Shown here: piece after piece, positions 13,194-25,828 of the stretch | How the letters are laid out: every line of letters starts with the position of its first letter | Numbering within the stretch: position 1 is the stretch's first letter | Source of the DNA: Adenanthera pavonina | Taxonomy: Eukaryota; Streptophyta; Magnoliopsida; Fabales; Fabaceae | Reading direction: 5' to 3' | Assembly: GCA_026686845.1 (NCBI GenBank) | Contig: JAIVEN010000016.1 | Span: forward strand, 8,511,501 to 8,575,500 | DNA length: 64,000 nucleotides | The notes under the pieces: model-generated | The model's input: only the letters and a program-made list of their open reading frames with translations | Database searches by the model: none | What the model was told of the DNA's origin: nothing | Position numbers and translations under genes: made by a program

Positions 13194-16100
13194 TTACCGC
13201 ATACCACTATCACGTGAAGGGGAATTGGGTTTTGACAAGTTTTCAGAGCTGACAAACAAAAGATGATCCCCATCTCTAATCACTTCTAGACTATCAATTT
13301 GAGCCCCGTCTTTGCTCAGAACCTTAGGAAAAGTGACACCAAATTTATTAGCTCCAATCTCAAGTAGCTCCTTAAAGCTCGCTGGTAGAAGCACAATTTT
13401 GCCTACAGTTTCACGCTTTTCGGGGAAGCTAATTGTTACTCTAGCTGGGTGGTTTCCATGGTTCCTCCCATTTCTTACATATCTCCCAACAGACCTCTCA
13501 GGAGTTGAATTGACAGGATTTAGAGCCTTAGGCTGCACAATAGACTGAAAAATCACCTTAATTTCCTCGTGTCCCTGTTGATCTGCTAGAGCTCTTGGTT
13601 TCCAACCATGCTTGTCTGGTTTGTCAACGTCAGCCCCATGATCCAAAAGGAACTTGACAATCTCAACATTGCCTTCACACACTGCAATGTGTAGAGCTGT
13701 GTTCCCATCGTAGTTCCTAGAAAGACTTACATCTCCTCCATGTCTCACTATATCCTTGAGCAAGTTCAGATTGTTCTGTTCAGCGGCAATGCATGCAAAT
13801 TGACCTACATCTCCACACTCTAAGTTAGCGCCATTTTCTACCAACAGCTTGCTCACAGACTCATGCTTACCCACTATAGCCTCCCATAGTGGGACATTAC
13901 CATCATAATCTGCATATGCATTAAACTAACTTGTATGAAGTTGAGTAGTAGTTCCTATGTCTGTTTATATTCCAGACGTTTTCTTACTGGTTTGTCTTGT
14001 TATATATTATTATTATTAGCTTAAAATTATTATTCAAAATTCATTTGGATTGTTCTTTCTAAATTTAGATAACTTTGAAAAATGAAGAGCATGGAATTGG
14101 GGAAGTAAAAGAAGAAAAGCAGAGGACAAGAAAAGTTACCTCTAATGTTTGGATATGCTCCATGCTCCAGCAGAAGCATGACATGGTCCACGTTTCCTTG
14201 GGATGCTGCTATGTGCTGAAATTTCAGGTGTAGATTAGCAAGATTTGAGAATCTAACCAGAAAAAAAAAACACACGCACGCACACACACAATGTTGCACT
14301 TTCACATACCAATGCAGTCCTTCCTTTGGTGTCGGAGTCATTTGGATCCAAGCCCCGATTCAACAATTGATGCATCAACCAGTTTTCTCCTCTTAGTGCG
14401 GCAAAGGAGAGACTAAGTGGTAGGTTCACCCTACCACTAGCTAGCAGGTTCTCTGTAGTCACTAGAATTCCATCCATAAATGGGTCCTTAAGCTCTTTCA
14501 GATGCTGCTCCAACACACAACCATACCATAGCAAGTCCAGTATTTAAACGTTAAAAGAAAAACTATATCAGTAAAAAAGTGCTTATGGGTATTTAGTTAT
14601 TTACAGTTCTCTGCAATGAATGATTGTGATGTTATGCAGACCTGAAGGAGATTATTCATGATTATGTTCCCGTCTCCCACATTGGCCTGAATAGCATTTA
14701 AAAATGTAGGGCGGTTCAGCCTCAGTAGCTGGCTCAATCGCTTGGTTCGAACAGTAAAAGGCTGTAGCCTATAGCAAAGCACTCCAATCTCGCCAAAGAG
14801 ATCACCAGCTTGTGCCTCGCCTACGACCTGCAATAAGTAATCATCATTGAGATTCATTCCAAGTGCCACAGGTTCAAGCAATTATAGACTGATATGTCAG
14901 GTTCAAGTGATCAGACTTGCCTCTTCAACTCCATTTTTGAGAACAAGCAGGTCCTGTTCATTCAAACGTTAGAAACCACATTTTGTAAGATAGACCTCGA
15001 GGAAGAAATTCTCAGAGATAAGTTAGATAATTACCACAGCACCAGTGACTATTATATAAAGATCAGTGGGTTCTTCGTTCTGCAAGATAACATCTTCTTT
15101 TGGGGGGAAATACTCTGCTTTCATCTCTGTTACCTATGAGAGTTACATTAATAAAACATACCCATTAAATTTTGGCAAAAAAAAAAAACCCATTAAATGC
15201 AAGATGAAGAATTTTCTCAGGAGAGAAAGGTAGAGAGAAAATTCGAAATTCTCCCAACTGAGATAGAATACTGCAATTACCAGTTGAAAAAGCAAGTTCT
15301 TTGAAACCCCAGAAAACAAGTAGACATCATCCACCACAGAGAAAAAAAGATTTCGTGAAATGGTTGATTTGATGGCTTTAGGAAGAGTATCGAGGCTCTC
15401 GTGATGCTGCAATCCCTCTGAGTCGGTTCTGAATTTCAAACACATGTGTTCAAGCATCTGATCTTTCAGACGAGCAGGCAAATGGTTCCTTTCCGCAAAA
15501 TTTGAGGCAGCTTGTATGGTATCCCTCTGAAAATTATAGACCAAACCTTAAAAACTTCATGAACCTCCTAATGAATTCGAAAGCATAGAGTCAGGAATGC
15601 CAAAGTTTCTCAAATAAATGAATTTAACTAGAGCTACATTCCAAATAAAATAATTTGCTCACAAATTTACTGGTTCGACCTGTGCCATGGACAATCAAGT
15701 TGGTCATATTACCAATCAAATATGACGTTAAACCCAGATTGAAGAACGTGTAAAAGATGTCAAAGACCATCTCCGACGTATTCACGGGATGCAAATCGCC
15801 ATAGCCAACAGTTGCTAAAGTTGTTATAGACCAGTACATAGAATACACATATTGTGTATACAAGCCCGCCTGATGGAAGTCCTCCAATGATAGCCCAATC
15901 CAAGTCTGTTTAGGATCAGGGTAATGAGCAGCAATATAATAAAAGAAGCATCCAGCTAAATGAACAGCAAAAAGGGTAACCTGCATAGGCATAAATAACC
16001 CATTTTATTGACTGATAGAACTTGCATATTCCTTTCTTAATATAATCACAAATCAAAGGTTAAAAACGTACACACATAAGCTTAGCACACCGAACCCAGA

Positions 16101-18445
16101 AATAGTTATAGTTGATGTCCTTCTCCAGTCTGCTCAGGACCACAATAATTGAAAGTTACAAGTTATAACTAGGAAGTAAACCCTTGAAAAACTAGGGCAT
16201 AATTATAATTATAAATTAGCACATAATATATATAATGTATCAAAATCACTCATTTAACATACATACGGACGTTCTTGTGTGTGTGGGATTGGGTGTATAG
16301 TATATAATGAGAGGTTTGGCATTTTGACAAACAGTTTGCGTACGTACCTAGCAAACAAAGCACTGACTCTTCGAAGGCGCCAAAGGCGAAGCATGTTGAA
16401 TGGTCCATAGGATTGAAATGGAGAAATGGGAATCTTGCGAGCGAGCTCTGAAGGGATAATGGAGATGACATCTAAGACGAACCAAGTCCTCAAATATCTG
16501 ACGGCGATCGCTTTCCGGTCTTCCACCAAGAGGTAGGTGACTTTGTCAATGTAAGCCACAAAGAATGTGAGAACTATATCCACAGCGAAGAGCCCATTCA
16601 CAACATTGTCTGTGATAGAGAGGAACGATACTGGTTTATCAAGGAACCCGAACTCAAATGGCGATACCCATGCAGTGTAGCCCACCAGAACAATAAGAAA
16701 GTTCACCCACACCCTATATAATTAATTATACACACGCACCCAAATTTAGCCTCCTTCTTTCATATAGAATAAAAATAAAAAAAAATAATATTTATATTTG
16801 ATTTTTAAAAAATAAATTATTCAATCATAATAAATGATTTGATAATATATATTATTTTTTTAAAAAAATAATACTATTGTTTTACTGTTAATTTTTTATT
16901 TATTTTTCTCAACGTTATAATAATAAGAAGAAGAAGAAGCAGCTGAACGGAACTGTAAAAAGTAATATCCGGTTAGATTACTGAAATTATTTGTTGGTAA
17001 TTTTTAATAAAATATTAAAAGATTGAGATATATGTTTTTAAGATAGGAAATATTTTTAATAAAAATTAATAAATTATATATTTTTGTAACAAAATTAAGG
17101 ATCAGGATCCTCTTGATACTTTTTCTCCATATCTCTCTTCATACACAATCTCGCCCATTAATTTTAATTTGAATAATAGAGATAGTTTATTATTACTTCA
17201 AATAAAATATATTATTTATTTTAATAATAACTAGAATTAAGCATTATTAATTTTTGTTTAAAAAAATTATACTTATAATAATAAATATAACTATTAAATC
17301 TAATTTATTATCTATTTATAAATTATTTTTTTCAATCATTTGATCAAAACTAATAAATAAGATTTGAATGAAAAGAGGTATAATGAAAAAATATAGAGAG
17401 TATCTAAATTCCAAAATTAAACACGAGCAGCACAGATAGTTGAAAAGACAGTCAATGCACTCGAATTTTTTAATGCAGGCTGATGAATTCACTTGTTTTG
17501 TTTTTTGGCCAACAAGAATTCACTTATATTCAAATGCTGATAACTTTTATTTAAAAAAAATGCCGATAACAAATCTATCACTTTTCAAGCTTAAGATCTG
17601 ACCACAAGAAACCATGATTATAAAAAATTAGAAATAATTCCAGTGTATTATACAAAATTTGAAATAAGTCACACTATTTATATTTAACGAATTGTATGTC
17701 TTTTTATAAATAAATACATACATACATATATATATATATATTAATGGTTGCACTTTTGGTTATATGAGAGAAAGCAAATGAAATGTGGATTAATTCTTCT
17801 TAAGCAGAAGTTAGTAAAAACAATAGAATTAACAAAAAATTTTGTTGGCCAATGAAGAATTAACAAAAATGAGTCACAATTTATACTCATCCTTTGATAG
17901 TAAATTGTTTCTCATCTCGTAATTTTACATATCTTTCTCTCATCATTAGAATAATAGTAAAATTATTATTATTTTACTACTATAAATCTATTTTCTCAAC
18001 CAAGATATTTTCTTTGACCAACTCAACAAAGATTAAAAGAGAAAAGAAACGGCAAGCTAGCTCTTGTATTAGAAACAAGTCAATGGCCACCCATATCTTT
18101 GTAAACGCCACACACGATTCCTCTAAACAAGAACGAACAAAGAGATCAGAGAGAAAATTAACCCAAAGAATAAAAAAGAAACATGTAATTACTAAATCTG
18201 TTTAAACAGGAATGAATGGATGATGAATGAGACGAACCCAGAAGATAGATCATATTAAAAAGAAAAGTGAACATTAATGATTAATTTGAGAACCTGTAAC
18301 GACGGTCATAGGGAGAAATGACGCAGGTCCTGAGGCTGAGTCTGGGTGCATGTGTGGCTCCAAGTGAAGGCAATATACCAGTAGACAGACTGAGAAGATT
18401 GGCTTGATCTCTTGAAAGTTTTTCTATCTCATCTTGGTTAGACAT
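13194..18445 (-). CDS. Shaker-type inward K+ channel, AKT1/AKT5/AKT6 group
   Basis: Eleven exons on the minus strand: 18445-18294, 16713-16348, 16129-16072, 15980-15663, 15526-15281, 15133-15035, 14953-14921, 14827-14642, 14504-14310, 14215-14140, 13909-13194. They total 2445 nt and encode 814 aa, slightly short of AKT1. It is a plasma-membrane voltage-gated K+ channel for K+ uptake. The N-terminus has LSTGILPSLGA and SPYDRRYR. S1-S6 follow, with an arginine-rich S4 (LWRLRRVSALFAR) and the K+ filter TVGYGD at about residues 249-254. Then come a cyclic-nucleotide-binding-like domain (GEIGVLCYR), five to six ankyrin repeats, and a C-terminal KHA domain (GKIVLLPASFKELLEIG). The ankyrin repeats point to AKT and away from KAT. 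The spacer between ankyrins and KHA is shorter than in AKT1, as in AKT5/6-like members. Intron 7 has a GC donor. No disabling change was seen. Confidence 0.93.
17099..17412. mobile_element. hAT-like MITE in the first intron of the K+ channel gene
   Basis: It is flanked by an exact 8-bp duplication AAAATTAA (17091-17098 and 17413-17420). The ends are imperfect inverted repeats: AGGATCCTCTTGATACTTTT on the left against TAGATACTCTCTATATTTTT reversed from the right. It is 314 bp long and non-coding. The 8-bp duplication suggests hAT. It sits in the intron between exons 1 and 2 (16714-18293). Confidence 0.55.
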
Positions 18446-18508
18446 TGAAACCCTGATTGCTTGCTTGCAGAAAGATCAAGAAGAAGCTGATGAGAGGAGA
18501 GAACCTAC

Positions 18509-18537
18509 TATATATATATATCGCTCTCTCTCTCTCT
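18509..18537 (-). promoter_or_regulatory. TATA region and GAGA repeat upstream of the K+ channel
   Basis: Read on the minus strand, a GAGAGAGAGAG tract is followed directly by GATATATATATATAG, about 65-75 bp upstream of the ATG at 18445. This is the only TATA-like element close enough to serve as core promoter. The GAGA tract may bind BBR/BPC factors, which is inference. Confidence 0.5.
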
Positions 18538-19300
18538 GGGTTTTTTTTTTTTTTCTGTCATTTCCTCTCTTAATATTTGTTTCTGCTCTATACTATATAT
18601 ATCAGCGACTTTTATTGTGTGCTTCCAGTCTAATTACTTTCTAAGCACCTATATATATGATTTGCTAATCACGAAGGTTCCAAACGTTGCCATTATCTTG
18701 CCTGTTGTAATATTAAGCATATCGTCCTTAATTGTTCTTCTTTGGTTTAATTTCGAGTGTGACTTTTAATACCATCATAATTAATGGTGGTTTGCTATAT
18801 ATAGAACAAAACCATTCATTCCTACGTATTTTTAACTAATATAAAAATAGAAGCGATTATGCTAAATAATTACTTCTCATATATATTAATTCACTCCTCT
18901 TGTTTTGAAGATTACATGCTGCAGCTCCTTTCAATTTATATGTTGTTCATCAACTTTCTTAATTTCTATATAAGAGATGTTTCTTTCTTCTTATGATAAA
19001 ATTTTTTATTGTCTTAATTGTCATATTCAGAATAAAATTATAAATCCACATTAGAACTAAAAACATCGGCTTAATTAGGTGGTATTTTTTTTATCATATT
19101 TCATATTATGTATAAGTAATAATAATGATGTTGAGATATAAGTCTTGTATAAAGGTGTTATAAGACTTCATAAAATTCTAATGGCATGCAATATTTGGTG
19201 TAACATTGTAGAAGATAATATATAGTGTAAAATAATAGAATTTAATAATGTATTATATAATATTTAATAAAATGTCATCTAATCTCTTATTTGACTTAAG

Positions 19301-19509
19301 AGGTTTGGAGGGGAAAGAATAAGAGTGAAAATTTTTTATTTTATTTTTTTTCTCAAATTAAACAAAGGAGGGAAACACTTTTCCCTCATCTTTAAATAAG
19401 AGGGAGAAAAGGGGACAAGAGAGAAAATGCTCCTCTTTTCTTATTTTATTTAAATAAAGGTAAAATAGAAAAGTTTTCTTTCCCTCATTTTCAAATCCCT
19501 CAAACCCAA
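19301..19509. repeat. Possible small MITE
   Basis: GGTTTGGAGGGGAAAG on the left mirrors GGGTTTGAGGGATTTG (reversed from the right end) and an inner GAGGGAAAG. The pairing is imperfect and no clear target duplication was found, so this is only a candidate. Confidence 0.3.
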
Positions 19510-20496
19510 AAAGTAATATGATGGTAGAGTGGAATGGAAGTTGTGAACATTATACTTCAAAAGCATCCTCATGCAATGTTTAATATAGTAAATTTTTTTT
19601 ACAAAATCATCCTTTACAAGAAAATATTATATTTATCTACATGTACTATGTTATGTTCTTTTTTTATAAAAAAATTTTTTTATATCATTTAAAGAAAAAA
19701 AATAAAAGAGGAATTAAAACAACTCGGCCAATTTCATCACATAAACTTAGGTTGGGCTAAATTAAAAAAAAAATCAAACATACTGAACTAGCTCATAGGA
19801 CTCCAATCAACTTAGTTCAACTTTAATTATTTTTATAGAGATTTATCTTAAAAATAAAAAAAATTATTCGAAATATTCTTTTATAACTTTTATCCAACTC
19901 GATCCCACTAATCAACTGAACCGGCCCAAGTTAATCCAAGTTTAATAAAAGCCCAATACTTGATTTAGCCCGCTTCATGATTTCTCAATAGGTTAAAACG
20001 TAAACGAGAAAAAGCACATGGGGCCAGCCCAGGGTGAAGTTTACTTTAGGATGCGATTCAGTTTTGCATGGAGTAATTCCATATGTATTCTCAAAAAAAA
20101 AAAATCCATATGTATTTTACTATTTTCTTGCGCAGTTTCATTTTTTCTAAATAAAAAAAGACCACGTGGCAAGCGAGTGATAATATTCAATTAATTTTTT
20201 TTCATGCAACACAAGTCGCACTATTCACAAAAAATTATTCATAACCTAAAAAAAAATTCTACAATATACTTGTATTAGATTTTTTAAATATATAAATAAA
20301 AATATATATTTTGTTTATTAATTTTGAAACAGGTTTCATTTTGATCATTTAACATTTTAAAATATCATTATAGTCTTTTAATTTTTAAGATATTGTAAAA
20401 ATTTCCTAAATTCAACACTGTTAAACAAGTTAATAAAAAAATTACTCAAGATTCATAATGCATTTATTAATATAATAATTATAGTTACTTGTCACA

Positions 20497-21423
20497 GTTC
20501 AAAATATAAGTCTTATTTAATTAATTACATACAGTATAAAGAATGGAGTTAAACTAATCAAACTTATCAAAAACTTCTATTATTTTTCAATATTACTCTT
20601 AATAAAGATAATTTTCAATAGGGGTGTTGACGGGGCAGGCCGAGCGTCACCTTGGCCTGATGTCCGACCCGGCACACCCCTAGGCCAAGGAAAATTTGCC
20701 CGTGGCTCAGCCTGGCCTGGGATGGCCTGGGGCTTTATCAGGCCAATACCGGGTCGGGTTTGGTCCGGTGTGCAAATATAAAATAAACAAAATAAAAAAT
20801 AAGTTAATTTAATTTTTTAACAAAAATATAATTAATTTCATTGAAAATATATTTTTATAGGAAATAATATTGGGTTAAATAATAATATTTATCAAAAATA
20901 TAGATACTCAACAATGTATTTATTTTTATATAATATTAAGTTAAGAAATGAATTTAAAATTTGAAACAAAATAAAATATTAGAATAATAAAATATATCTA
21001 CTAAGTTATAAAATTAATTTATTACATGAAACATAGGAAGAAAAAATAATTATATAAAATTATTCAATATCTTTAACAAATAAAGAAAAATGAAAACATT
21101 TAAAAAATAATTTATACCGGGCTGGGCTAGTATGGGCCAGTAACTTGCTTGAGGGCTGACCCAATTATGGCTCGGTTCCCTTTTATTTCATGATTTTTCT
21201 TTTTTGACCTGATTTGGCTCGGCCCGAAATGATCAGGTCACACGGGGCCAACTGGACTATATTGAACAACCCTAATTTTTAAAATAATTTTCTCTCTCAT
21301 AAGTTAATTAAAAATAGAAGTAAATTAGAAAAAAAAAGGTAATTAATACTTTTAATTTTATCTAAATAAAACTTATATTTTGAATAAAAAAATATTCTAA
21401 AAAAGAACTTATATTTTGATCTA
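20497..21423. mobile_element. Inverted-repeat element nested in MITE copy 3
   Basis: The ends read GTTCAAAATATAAGTCTTAT and, reversed from the right, GATCAAAATATAAGTTCTTT, a TIR of roughly 20 bp resembling Stowaway/Tourist-type ends. It splits the outer MITE and itself contains the GC-rich element at 20619-21274. The target duplication is unclear. Confidence 0.5.
20619..21274. mobile_element. GC-rich hAT-like MITE, innermost of the nest
   Basis: It begins TAGGGGTGTTGACGGGGC, and its reversed right end is TAGGGTTGTTCAATATAG. The flanking 8 bp are ATTTTCAA (20611-20618) and ATTTTTAA (21275-21282), a near-perfect hAT-length duplication. The two arms (GGCCGAGC and GGCTCGGCCC type sequence) are clearly richer in G and C than anything around them. 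The middle is AT-rich and non-coding. Confidence 0.65.
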
Positions 21424-22594
21424 AAGTAACATATTTTTAAGGTTTAAGAAATTAATTACTACCATTAAATTTTATTTAAAAATAGTTAAAAATATTTTAA
21501 TTTGCCATGTTAACAATTATAATCTTTGAATAAATTATTTTTAAAATATTTTGACACAACATTCAATATTACATAAATAAGTTTTATTTATTTTGGATGA
21601 AGTTGATGGGTTGAAAAAATTAAGTTGAGAGTGTAAAGTACAAGAACTAAATATTTATTTTTTAGAATTAAAACATTTTAATGTCTTAAAATAAATATAT
21701 ACAACCTATAGATAAAACTTATTCATTTTAAGTTTGTAGGTTTTTAATGTGTTAAATTAAAACATTTTTAAGGTAGTGATTACCACCATCAAAAGAAATG
21801 AGGCCCTGTTGGAATGGAAGAACCGCCAAGGCCATGCATGGTAACTCGCCACATTCAGTATTTTTCAATTTTAATTAAATAATTTCAGTAATTGTTGAGG
21901 AAAATAATAATACATTATCTTGATCAACTCAATTGGTTTGAGATTATGCTAGTTTAATCAGTACCCTCAAATTCAAGTCTTGGGTTAGGAGAACTTTGTT
22001 GTCTTTATATTTCTACCCTATTTGATTTGAATGAGTCATGTTATAGGATATTTGACTTAAAACCCACAAGTCTTTAATTAATCAATAATACCTCTCATTC
22101 TCCATCTACATGCTCATCTCCTTATATTAGAATTAAGACTTTAACCAAAGCACACTACATGGTTCAGTGCAACAATTAACTTATTATAAATGCCCCTTAA
22201 GAGTTGAGGCATAATGTATAGTATACGTTTTACAATTACATTCTTTGTATAATAGAATATCTATGCCCTGATTGACAGTATTTTATATTTTATTATTCTT
22301 AAAATAATTTTGTAAAACTATTTTCGAGAATAAGTTTTAAAAATAAGAAAATAAAAAAATCTGTTTGAATAATTGTTCTCAAAATAATAACTAGTAAGTG
22401 ATATATAAGTTATTCAAAAGTTATAACTTTACCATTAATTAGGTGAGTATTTTTCATTTTTTCTTGTATTTTTTAGAATAAAAACTATAAAACACCTTAA
22501 ATATATTATAAGTTTTCTGTTATTTTATTTTTCTATTTTTCATAACAGTTTTATAAAAAATAGATTTACCAAACAAGTTTTTTTATTTTTGAAC

Positions 22595-23160
22595 AAAAGC
22601 ATTAGGTAAATCTGAACAAATGGTTTTAACAATTTCTTTCAAACATTTCAAAATTTGTGTTTGAACAGGTTTTGAAATCAATTGTTCTTCAATTTTCTTA
22701 AAAGATATTTCTTGCTTAAGAAAATTAATTTGTTTTTGTTTGGAAGATATAATATTTAGCTCTTTGATTTTTGGAGCATAAGTAAAAGGAAACAAGATTG
22801 TTTTTCCCAGATGCTGTTTAGAAATCCCAGCCTCATCTGTTAAGTATGGTTTAAGTAAATGGGCAAAAGGTGCTCCTAGGATAATCTTGGATCCCATTCC
22901 TTTAACCATAATAAACGGAGTTTTGACTTGAAAACCTTGATTTTCAATAATTACATCTGGAACTTTAAACTGTACCTGGAGAAGGGTTCTCTCAACACCT
23001 CTAAACCGCTCGGTTGTTTTTTCAAAATATTTTGTTGGAATGATTCCTTCTCTGAAACAGTTAGCCTCAGCTCCTGTATCAAATAGAACATCTTTTTCCA
23101 AAATAAATTCATTGTTTATAATTATTTTGGCTTTAATGTAGAATTTTTGTGTAAGAACTT
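22595..23160 (-). pseudogene. Pararetroviral fragment A1: protease to start of RT
   Basis: Reverse-complement copy of 30704-31269 of the full viral copy. It covers the aspartic protease (motif DTGAE) and the linker before RT, and is cut before the RT core. Where the full copy has a TAG stop at 31048-31050, this fragment has CAG. Left of 22595 the sequence is host AT-rich DNA. Confidence 0.85.
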
Positions 23161-23165
23161 GGTAT

Positions 23166-23614
23166 TGACTAGCAATATTTTAATCTTCTCCTAAATCTAT
23201 AAGGTCTTCATCATTTTCATCTTGACTTTCAGAAGTTGATGAAGAAGTTTGTTGATTTGAGGAGGATGCCTGATCTTGAGTTTGAAGTAATACCAAGATG
23301 GAGTTGAGTTGATTAACTAAGCTGACTTTGTCCGTAGTGGAGGCCAGCATTGATTGAATCCGGGTCCTTTGGTTTAAGAATTTACTTCGTTCTGTTACAC
23401 AAAGATATTTAGGGTTTTCTTTGAACCATCTTTCGACCGCTTTGTCATCAACTCGTTTGATATCAAATTTAGCCCACCATCTTACTGAGGGTATCCTTTG
23501 AAGTATAGGCAAGGTGTTTGATCCTGGAACTATTATTGAAAACTTGTATTTCCAGGTAAAAATCCAGGATACTGATAAGTTTGAAAAATAATGAAGATCG
23601 ATGGGAAAAGGGTC
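23166..23614 (-). pseudogene. Pararetroviral fragment A2: C-terminal part of ORF2
   Basis: Reverse-complement copy of 33669-34117, containing the ORF2 C-terminus with its acidic tail and stop codon. It is joined to A1 through a 5-bp filler (23161-23165). In viral sense the order is ORF2 end followed by protease, with the promoter, leader, movement and coat regions missing. Confidence 0.85.
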
Positions 23615-23620
23615 GATAGA

Positions 23621-25828
23621 AAGGCTGTAAGTCCCAGGAGAGGCAAGCGATTGGTCCCTACAGTAGTGTATGATATATGAGATATTATGTTCAAATCTGG
23701 CTAGAGTAAGTTCTAAAATAATTCTGCTAGAATTTTAATAAATTATTCTGAACCTTAGAGTTAGATAAAGTTTTAATTCTTATACCACTATGGATCCAGA
23801 TGGTAATGATGCTTAGATATGGGAGAATTCTTATAAGCTTTCACCGCTACTTTAATTTCTGCTTATCTACTGCTTTCATTTTCCTTACTTTCTTCATAAC
23901 CTTCGTTATTATGTCTTTGTTACGCTCCTTTTCTTTCTCTTCCAGAAGATCTTCTTCTTCTGCCTCTTCTTCAAACCCTCCTTCAAATGAGGAATTAAAA
24001 TCACCAAACAAAAAGATTTTCTCACAGGAAATCTCTTTTTCAAACTTAAACCAAAACATTGATAATTGGACTTTACCAACTATCACACCAAACTGTCTTT
24101 ATGAAATTTCAGAAAAAGATAAGAAATGGTTCTCAAAATCTGATTATATAATCAGGACAGTTGAGGAATCAGTTCCTATCAAACCAGAAAATGAAAATTT
24201 TTTCCTTCTTTCGAAAAAATCAATTGAAAAACATAAAAAAGAGTTTAATTACCTACACATAGGATGCGTCCAGGTGGCAATTAAACCATTAATAAGGAAA
24301 GGGTTAAACGTATCATGTTTAGTATGTCTACAAGATACTAGACATTATACGTATGCCGATTCACTTCTAGCAGCTGCTGAAATGGGCTTAAACAATGGGC
24401 CTGTTTACTTCAACTGCTATCCGGATCGAACCCTAGATTTAACCGATGAACATGTCCTAGATGCCCTAAAACTTAGGATACAGCTTCATGGTTTAAATAT
24501 GAAACCAGGGTCTATACCCGCTACACTAATCTATAGGATTAGCTACAAAGTTTTAAACTCAAACGCCACAAATGCCCAAATACTCCCTGATACTGGTCAA
24601 ACAACAATTTTCTTAACCGACTATAATAATGACAATGTTTCAATCCCAAAAACCATTATGTGGGAAGAAGTCAAACTACCTGATGAATGGATCATGGAAA
24701 GGGCTTCTCAGCCAATTCCTAAAATAATGCCACAAATCAGTAGAATTGCTCAAACCCAAGATGGGAGTGTTAGATTGTCTTTTGACAGGCCAAGAAAATC
24801 TATGTCTCAAACATATAAACCATCTATATATGAAGATTGTAGGTCTACAGTAAGTGAATCAGCAAGATTCTCTTGTTCTTCACTACCACAACCTCCTTCT
24901 GTCATATATATGGCAGCCCCAAACAATCCTGAACCTAAAGTTCAAAATACTTCCGTTTCAGGAATAAACAATTCTACAAACGTCCCTCACATAAATTATG
25001 AAACACAAGACGATTATAGCTTTAGTTGGAATTTGTTTTTCGTCAAAGAGCTAAATATTATATCTTCCAAACAAAAACAAATTAATTTTCTTAAGCAAGA
25101 AATATCTTTTAAGAAAATTGAAGAACTGCTTTTACTGTACCATTTGGTCAGTATGAATGGAATGTTATGCCTTTTGGTTTAAAAAATGCTCCCTCTGAAT
25201 TTCAGAGAATAATGAATGATATATTTAATGATAATGATCAATTCGCAAAACACAAGACGATTTAAGGTCAATTGAGTCTCCTGATTATTCTGCATTAGGA
25301 GAGCCAAGGGATATAAATGTCTTACAAAAGAATTTCAAAATTGATAAACCTTCTTTACAAAAGGAGTTTTACTCTTCAGAAAATACTTTGAAAAAGGAAT
25401 GGTTTTTTGAACGCTTTCAAGGAATCAAGAGAAAACAAATTCAAGAACAGTTTTATTCATTTCTTGAAATTATAAGAGAAAATATTCCATTCTTTGACTG
25501 GTTTGAGGCTTTCGCCAAAAATGAAAATTTGGATTATCCATATTTTTCTGAAATAGATGTTATAAAACAAGAATGGAAAACTTTTGATCAAACTGTTTCT
25601 TCTGAATTTCCACCAGGAACAGTCCAAATTCCTGGAAAGGTTGATAACCTTAACCAACCCATTTGGGCCTCTCCTTACAAATACAAACACACTTCTGAAG
25701 AAGTAAAACCTTCTGATATAAAGAATATTGTTGAACAAAACAATTATACTAACCTTTATTTACAAAGGATAGGTGATTGTTTAATTCAGCAAGACTTTCA
25801 AATTAAAACAGAGATAGGAACTTCTTCT
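23621..25828 (+). pseudogene. Pararetroviral mosaic B: leader, movement protein, scrambled ORF1 pieces
   Basis: Five pieces map onto the full copy. 23621-25015 equals 26943-28336 (leader plus movement protein). 25018-25047 is an inverted scrap of 31315-31344. 25043-25126 equals 31097-31180. 25127-25244 equals 31671-31788 (part of RT). 25248-25828 equals 28322-28902. The movement-protein frame is open here, from ATG 23911 (or 23800) through the point where the full copy is frameshifted. It then runs into scrambled sequence and stops at 25182. The 30K-family movement-protein core shows GCVQVAIKPLIRKGLNVSCL. Confidence 0.85.

Larger units (their letters stand above)
20297..21780. mobile_element. 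Mutator-like MITE, copy 3, interrupted and truncated
   Basis: The left part (about 20297-20495) matches the terminal repeat and sub-terminal DNA of the 8635-9407 element, including TTTTGAAACAGGTTTCATTT and AACACTGTTAAACAAGTTAA. The right part (about 21425-21780) matches the interior, including TTTTATTTATTTTGGATGAA and TTTTAATGTCTTAAAATAAA. About 930 bp of other DNA separates them, and the second terminal repeat is missing. Confidence 0.65.
18538..22594. other. Intergenic, nested MITEs, no gene recognised
   Basis: Upstream region of the K+ channel gene running into the viral cluster. It holds a weak inverted-repeat element (19301-19509) and the nested transposon block at 20297-21780. A tRNA-SINE-like stretch near 21925-21985 was not accepted. 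Otherwise it is AT-rich with no credible gene. Confidence 0.55.

Noticed and set aside
21920..21990. SINE-like AACTCAATTGGTT and ATTCAAGTC pair
   Set aside because: Both boxes are degenerate and no element boundaries could be found.
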